A stretch of DNA of 7,517 nt. It comes from Gammaproteobacteria bacterium (GTDB taxonomy: Bacteria; Pseudomonadota; Gammaproteobacteria; UBA6429; Thiohalophilaceae). Below are positions 5,395-7,517 of the stretch, piece after piece. Position 1 is the first letter of the stretch; each line of letters starts with the position of its first letter. The translations under genes and the position numbers were made by a program. The notes below the pieces were generated by a model. The model searched no databases. It was not told the origin of the DNA and worked only from the letters and a program-made list of their open reading frames with translations. The stretch lies in contig JAHEIJ010000052.1 in assembly GCA_024639445.1 (NCBI GenBank), positions 1 to 7,517 on the forward strand, read 5' to 3'.

Positions 5395-5868
5395 ATGACA
5401 CCCGCTATACAGACGGCCAAAAAAGCCAAAATTGAATACTCGATTCATGAATATACACATGATCCCCATGTCGATTCCTTTGGTTTGGAGGCGGCGGAGG
5501 CGCTGGGTATTGATGACAAGCGAGTGTTCAAGACATTACTCGTGAGCTTGCAAGGTGGAACTAAGCGACTTGCCGTGGGGATTGTGCCGGTAGCGTATCA
5601 GCTGGATTTAAAGGCCATTGCAGTCGCCGCCGGGGCCAAGAAAGCAGACATTGCGGATCCCGACCAGGCTGAACGAGTGACCGGTTATGTGATCGGAGGC
5701 ATCAGTCCGCTGGGCCAGAAAAAACACTTGCCGACTTTTATCGATGATTCGGTCGCAGATTTTGCCACGGTGTTTGTCAGTGCAGGGCGTCGTGGTCTGG
5801 AAATTGAACTCGCGCCTGGTGATCTGCAAGCATTATGTCATGCAGCGTTGGCAAAGATTAAAAGGTAA
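5395..5868 (+). CDS. ybaK: Cys-tRNA(Pro)/Cys-tRNA(Cys) deacylase YbaK
   Basis: A 157-residue cytoplasmic trans-editing enzyme of the YbaK/EbsC family. It hydrolyses cysteine wrongly attached to tRNA(Pro) by prolyl-tRNA synthetase, and can act with that enzyme. The sequence follows the E. coli protein from the first residues (MTPA) and is close to its length. The key lysine is K46 in K-T-L-L-V (46-50), the position known as essential in this family. Other family segments are present: L-A-V-G-I-V-P-V, Q-L-D-L-K, G-A-K-K-A-D-I-A-D-P, T-G-Y-V-I-G-G-I-S-P-L-G-Q-K-K and R-G-L-E-I-E-L. The ATG at 5395 is chosen by this alignment. It has no clear Shine-Dalgarno, so translation may depend on ribosomes arriving from the gene that ends four bases upstream. 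Confidence 0.96.
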   Translation: MTPAIQTAKKAKIEYSIHEYTHDPHVDSFGLEAAEALGIDDKRVFKTLLVSLQGGTKRLAVGIVPVAYQLDLKAIAVAAGAKKADIADPDQAERVTGYVIGGISPLGQKKHLPTFIDDSVADFATVFVSAGRRGLEIELAPGDLQALCHAALAKIKR

Positions 5869-5891
5869 TAACAACATTCCTGGAGTAATAA

Positions 5892-6404
5892 ATGCGTAAA
5901 TCTTATTGGCTGAGTTTCATATTTTTAATGGGCTGTGATGTTGCACCAGATCATGTTCAACCGGTAACTGACTTTGAGCTGAATCGATATCTCGGAACCT
6001 GGTATGAAATCGCACGGATGGATCATTCCTTTGAGCGAGGCCTGGAACAAGTTACCGCAAATTACAGTCTGCGAGGCGATGGTGGGGTCAAGGTGATTAA
6101 TAAGGGCTTTAATCCCGATAAGAATAAATGGAAGGAATCAGAAGGCAAAGCCTATTCTGTCGGCGAGCCAGATATCGGTCAGTTAAAGGTATCCTTCTTC
6201 GGTCCGTTCTATGGCGGCTACAACATTATCGAGCTGGATAAGGATGGCTATCAGTATTCTCTGGTATGCGGCCCTAATCTGTCCTATTTATGGATATTAG
6301 CCCGGGATCCCAATCTTGATCAACGAATCGTGGAAAGGCTGGTTGCCAAGGCCAAATCACTTGGATTTGCGACAGACAAACTGATATTCGTTGAGCATAA
6401 GTGA
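5892..6404 (+). CDS. blc: Bacterial lipocalin lipoprotein (Blc-like)
   Basis: A 170-residue lipoprotein of the lipocalin family, an eight-stranded barrel that binds fatty acids or lysophospholipids at the membrane. A short signal peptide ends in a lipobox (F-L-M-G-C), with C15 as the lipidated residue. The lipocalin signature G-T-W-Y-E-I-A-R lies at residues 35-42, and the later Y-L-W-I-L-A-R-D-P block (132-140) matches bacterial and plant lipocalins. Asp follows the lipidated cysteine (+2), which in Enterobacteria retains a lipoprotein in the inner membrane; E. coli Blc is an outer-membrane lipoprotein, so the site may differ. TGGAG stands six bases before the ATG. It follows ybaK by 23 bases and is probably in the same operon. 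Confidence 0.94.
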   Translation: MRKSYWLSFIFLMGCDVAPDHVQPVTDFELNRYLGTWYEIARMDHSFERGLEQVTANYSLRGDGGVKVINKGFNPDKNKWKESEGKAYSVGEPDIGQLKVSFFGPFYGGYNIIELDKDGYQYSLVCGPNLSYLWILARDPNLDQRIVERLVAKAKSLGFATDKLIFVEHK

Positions 6405-6440
6405 TAGACGAATTCTATAAGAAAGTAAAATCCATCAATC

Positions 6441-6446
6441 AAGGAG
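6441..6446 (+). promoter_or_regulatory. Shine-Dalgarno that decides the start at 6455
   Basis: AAGGAG with eight bases to the ATG at 6455. A longer frame from a GTG at 6401 overlaps the lipocalin stop but has no comparable site, so the ATG is preferred. Confidence 0.85.
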
Positions 6447-6454
6447 CCGCAATA

Positions 6455-6841
6455 ATGTTTACGCCCATTACTATACCATTTGGTGCTGTCATGCTTTTCA
6501 ATCTTGTTAAACTCAAGGACGGTGTGAGTGTTGAAGACGTTGAACTTGCTTTGGGTGAAATGTGTAATGTGGTGAAAAACACTTATGGTGATGACGCCGG
6601 TGGTTTTATTGGTGGCCAGGTTTATAAATATACCGGCTTTATTTCCGACCAGGGTTCATTTGACGCGACCAAGATGACCGAAGATCATCTGGTGATCATG
6701 ACTTACTGGAAGTCCTTTGAACAGCATGAGAAATCGCATGCCGATCATGTATTCAAGGCGAAATTTGATGCGTTAGCGGAATATTGCTCAGAAACGTATG
6801 AAATTGGATATGAAATGCTCTGGCAAGGCGTGCCGGAATAG
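6455..6841 (+). CDS. Unrecognised ~128-residue protein, perhaps a dimeric alpha-beta barrel fold
   Basis: A 128-residue, probably cytoplasmic protein with no signal peptide. An early hydrophobic strand (M-L-F-N-L-V-K-L) is followed by an amphipathic helix (V-E-D-V-E-L-A-L-G-E-M), a glycine-rich G-G-F-I-G-G segment, a second strand (H-L-V-I-M-T-Y-W) and a histidine-rich helix (E-Q-H-E-K-S-H-A-D-H). The order strand-helix-strand-strand-helix, and the phrase in which a strand precedes F-E-Q-H-E-K-S-H, recall ferredoxin-like dimeric alpha-beta barrel proteins such as antibiotic-biosynthesis monooxygenase relatives. I cannot place it in a named family. It follows the lipocalin by 50 bases and is probably the last gene of that unit. 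The fold is a guess; the gene is well supported. Confidence 0.8.
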   Translation: MFTPITIPFGAVMLFNLVKLKDGVSVEDVELALGEMCNVVKNTYGDDAGGFIGGQVYKYTGFISDQGSFDATKMTEDHLVIMTYWKSFEQHEKSHADHVFKAKFDALAEYCSETYEIGYEMLWQGVPE

Positions 6842-6849
6842 TTGCCGGA

Positions 6850-7517
6850 TTATTTCAATAGTCCATATACGCCCAGCGCATAGGCACGGCGGTCTTTCTT
6901 TCCACTAAGGGACGAAGGCTTAACCCGGGTGCCGGGACGCAGGTTTTTTTTGGTGTAACGGGTGTCGGCTGTTCCTGTGTCGAAACTCGCGGTGGCCAGT
7001 TTCGGGAAGTAATATCCCAGTACGTCACCTTTCTCAACACCGACAGTTACCGGAAAGTTCATATTAACCCGTCCTGCCTTTTTGATTGCAATGGGTTGGC
7101 TTTCCCAAATAACTACCAGATTATCATTCACCGGGCGCAGGACTTTAACTACCATTTCTGTGGGCTTGGCAAAGTAGCCACCTACACCGGTGAGCACACC
7201 GGGGCGGGGGACGGTGTTTTGCAGATCAACCAGCATCAGCGGACGATTATCATATTTTTTACGGGCGACCTGTTCACCACCGACATAGTCAAGTAAATCG
7301 CTTTTAACCAGGAATGATTTGAGCCCGTCGATCTCGCGTTGTACGAATTGACGCACTTCATTACGTAAGGTAGAGGATTCCTTGACCCGCGCTGATTTTT
7401 CACCGCCCATCACTCCGACCACACGCTTAGCCTCATCCAGCTCAGACTGAAGCATGTCACGCTCTTTCTGTAGTTGTGAGATTTCCTTTTCGGCTGCTTT
7501 CAATTCGACTTGCAGAC
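6850..7517 (-). CDS. Partial gene: coiled-coil protein with beta-rich C-terminal domain
   Basis: The 3' part of a minus-strand gene. The frame is open to the window edge, so the start lies outside. The visible ~221 residues begin with a charged coiled coil (about 55 residues, pattern such as Q-L-Q-K-E-R-D-M-L-Q-S-E-L), then a linker and a beta-rich region from about L-M-L-V-D-L-Q-N to the end. The glycine-rich segments (G-V-L-T-G-V-G-G-Y, G-V-E-K-G-D-V-L-G-Y-Y) suggest a beta-sandwich. The tail is basic, with an R-P-G-T-R-V-K-P segment. I do not recognise the family. A TTG at 7503 is not credible as a start because the coiled coil continues upstream of it. It converges on the gene ending at 6841 with only eight bases between them and no visible terminator. 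Confidence 0.75.
   Translation of the reverse strand, partial: LQVELKAAEKEISQLQKERDMLQSELDEAKRVVGVMGGEKSARVKESSTLRNEVRQFVQREIDGLKSFLVKSDLLDYVGGEQVARKKYDNRPLMLVDLQNTVPRPGVLTGVGGYFAKPTEMVVKVLRPVNDNLVVIWESQPIAIKKAGRVNMNFPVTVGVEKGDVLGYYFPKLATASFDTGTADTRYTKKNLRPGTRVKPSSLSGKKDRRAYALGVYGLLK

Noticed and set aside
6401..6454. GTG start overlapping the lipocalin stop codon
   Set aside because: The ATG at 6455 has a strong AAGGAG site at ideal spacing; the added residues look like untranslated spacer.

Overview
The window looks like chromosomal DNA of a gammaproteobacterium, possibly marine or environmental. The best anchors are a YbaK-type Cys-tRNA(Pro) deacylase that closely follows the Escherichia coli protein and a Blc-type lipocalin lipoprotein. 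The genus cannot be named from sequence alone. Base composition is uneven by eye: the first ~830 bases are AT-rich, the central minus-strand block (2232-4597) is clearly richer in GC, and 4740-5000 is AT-rich again.

Left part (1-2210, plus strand). Two small genes encode exported proteins, each in its own AT-rich unit. The second belongs to the YbbC/YhhH (NTF2-fold immunity-like) family. GTTAT-type boundaries, and an 8-bp match between the start and end of the second unit, suggest integron gene cassettes or their remnants. No integrase is present. A four-helix membrane protein of unknown family and a seven-helix CREST-superfamily (alkaline ceramidase-like) putative hydrolase follow. The latter carries a perfect in-frame 21-bp tandem duplication. 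A strong bidirectional terminator (2179-2206) closes this part.

Centre (2232-4760, minus strand). Two adjacent paralogous genes form an apparent operon, 29 bases apart, each with a good Shine-Dalgarno. Both products have a signal peptide, an N-terminal domain with a single cysteine, and two copies of a ~60-residue module of uninterrupted Ile/Met heptads (I-x-x-M-[AS]-D-[RNK]). That makes four module copies in two genes. I do not recognise the family, and this is the most unusual content of the window. The leader of the first gene contains two perfect inverted repeats downstream of a TATAAT-like -10 box.

Right part (5118-6841, plus strand). Four closely spaced genes follow: a small exported protein with two mature cysteines, ybaK, a lipocalin (blc-like), and an unrecognised ~128-residue protein. 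Converging on them from the right edge is the 3' part of a minus-strand gene with an N-terminal coiled coil and a beta-rich C-terminal region; its start lies outside the window.

Functional links are weak. The right-hand genes form a plausible transcription unit but share no obvious pathway. The two coiled-coil proteins very probably work together, from their homology, adjacency and shared transcription, but what they do is unknown.
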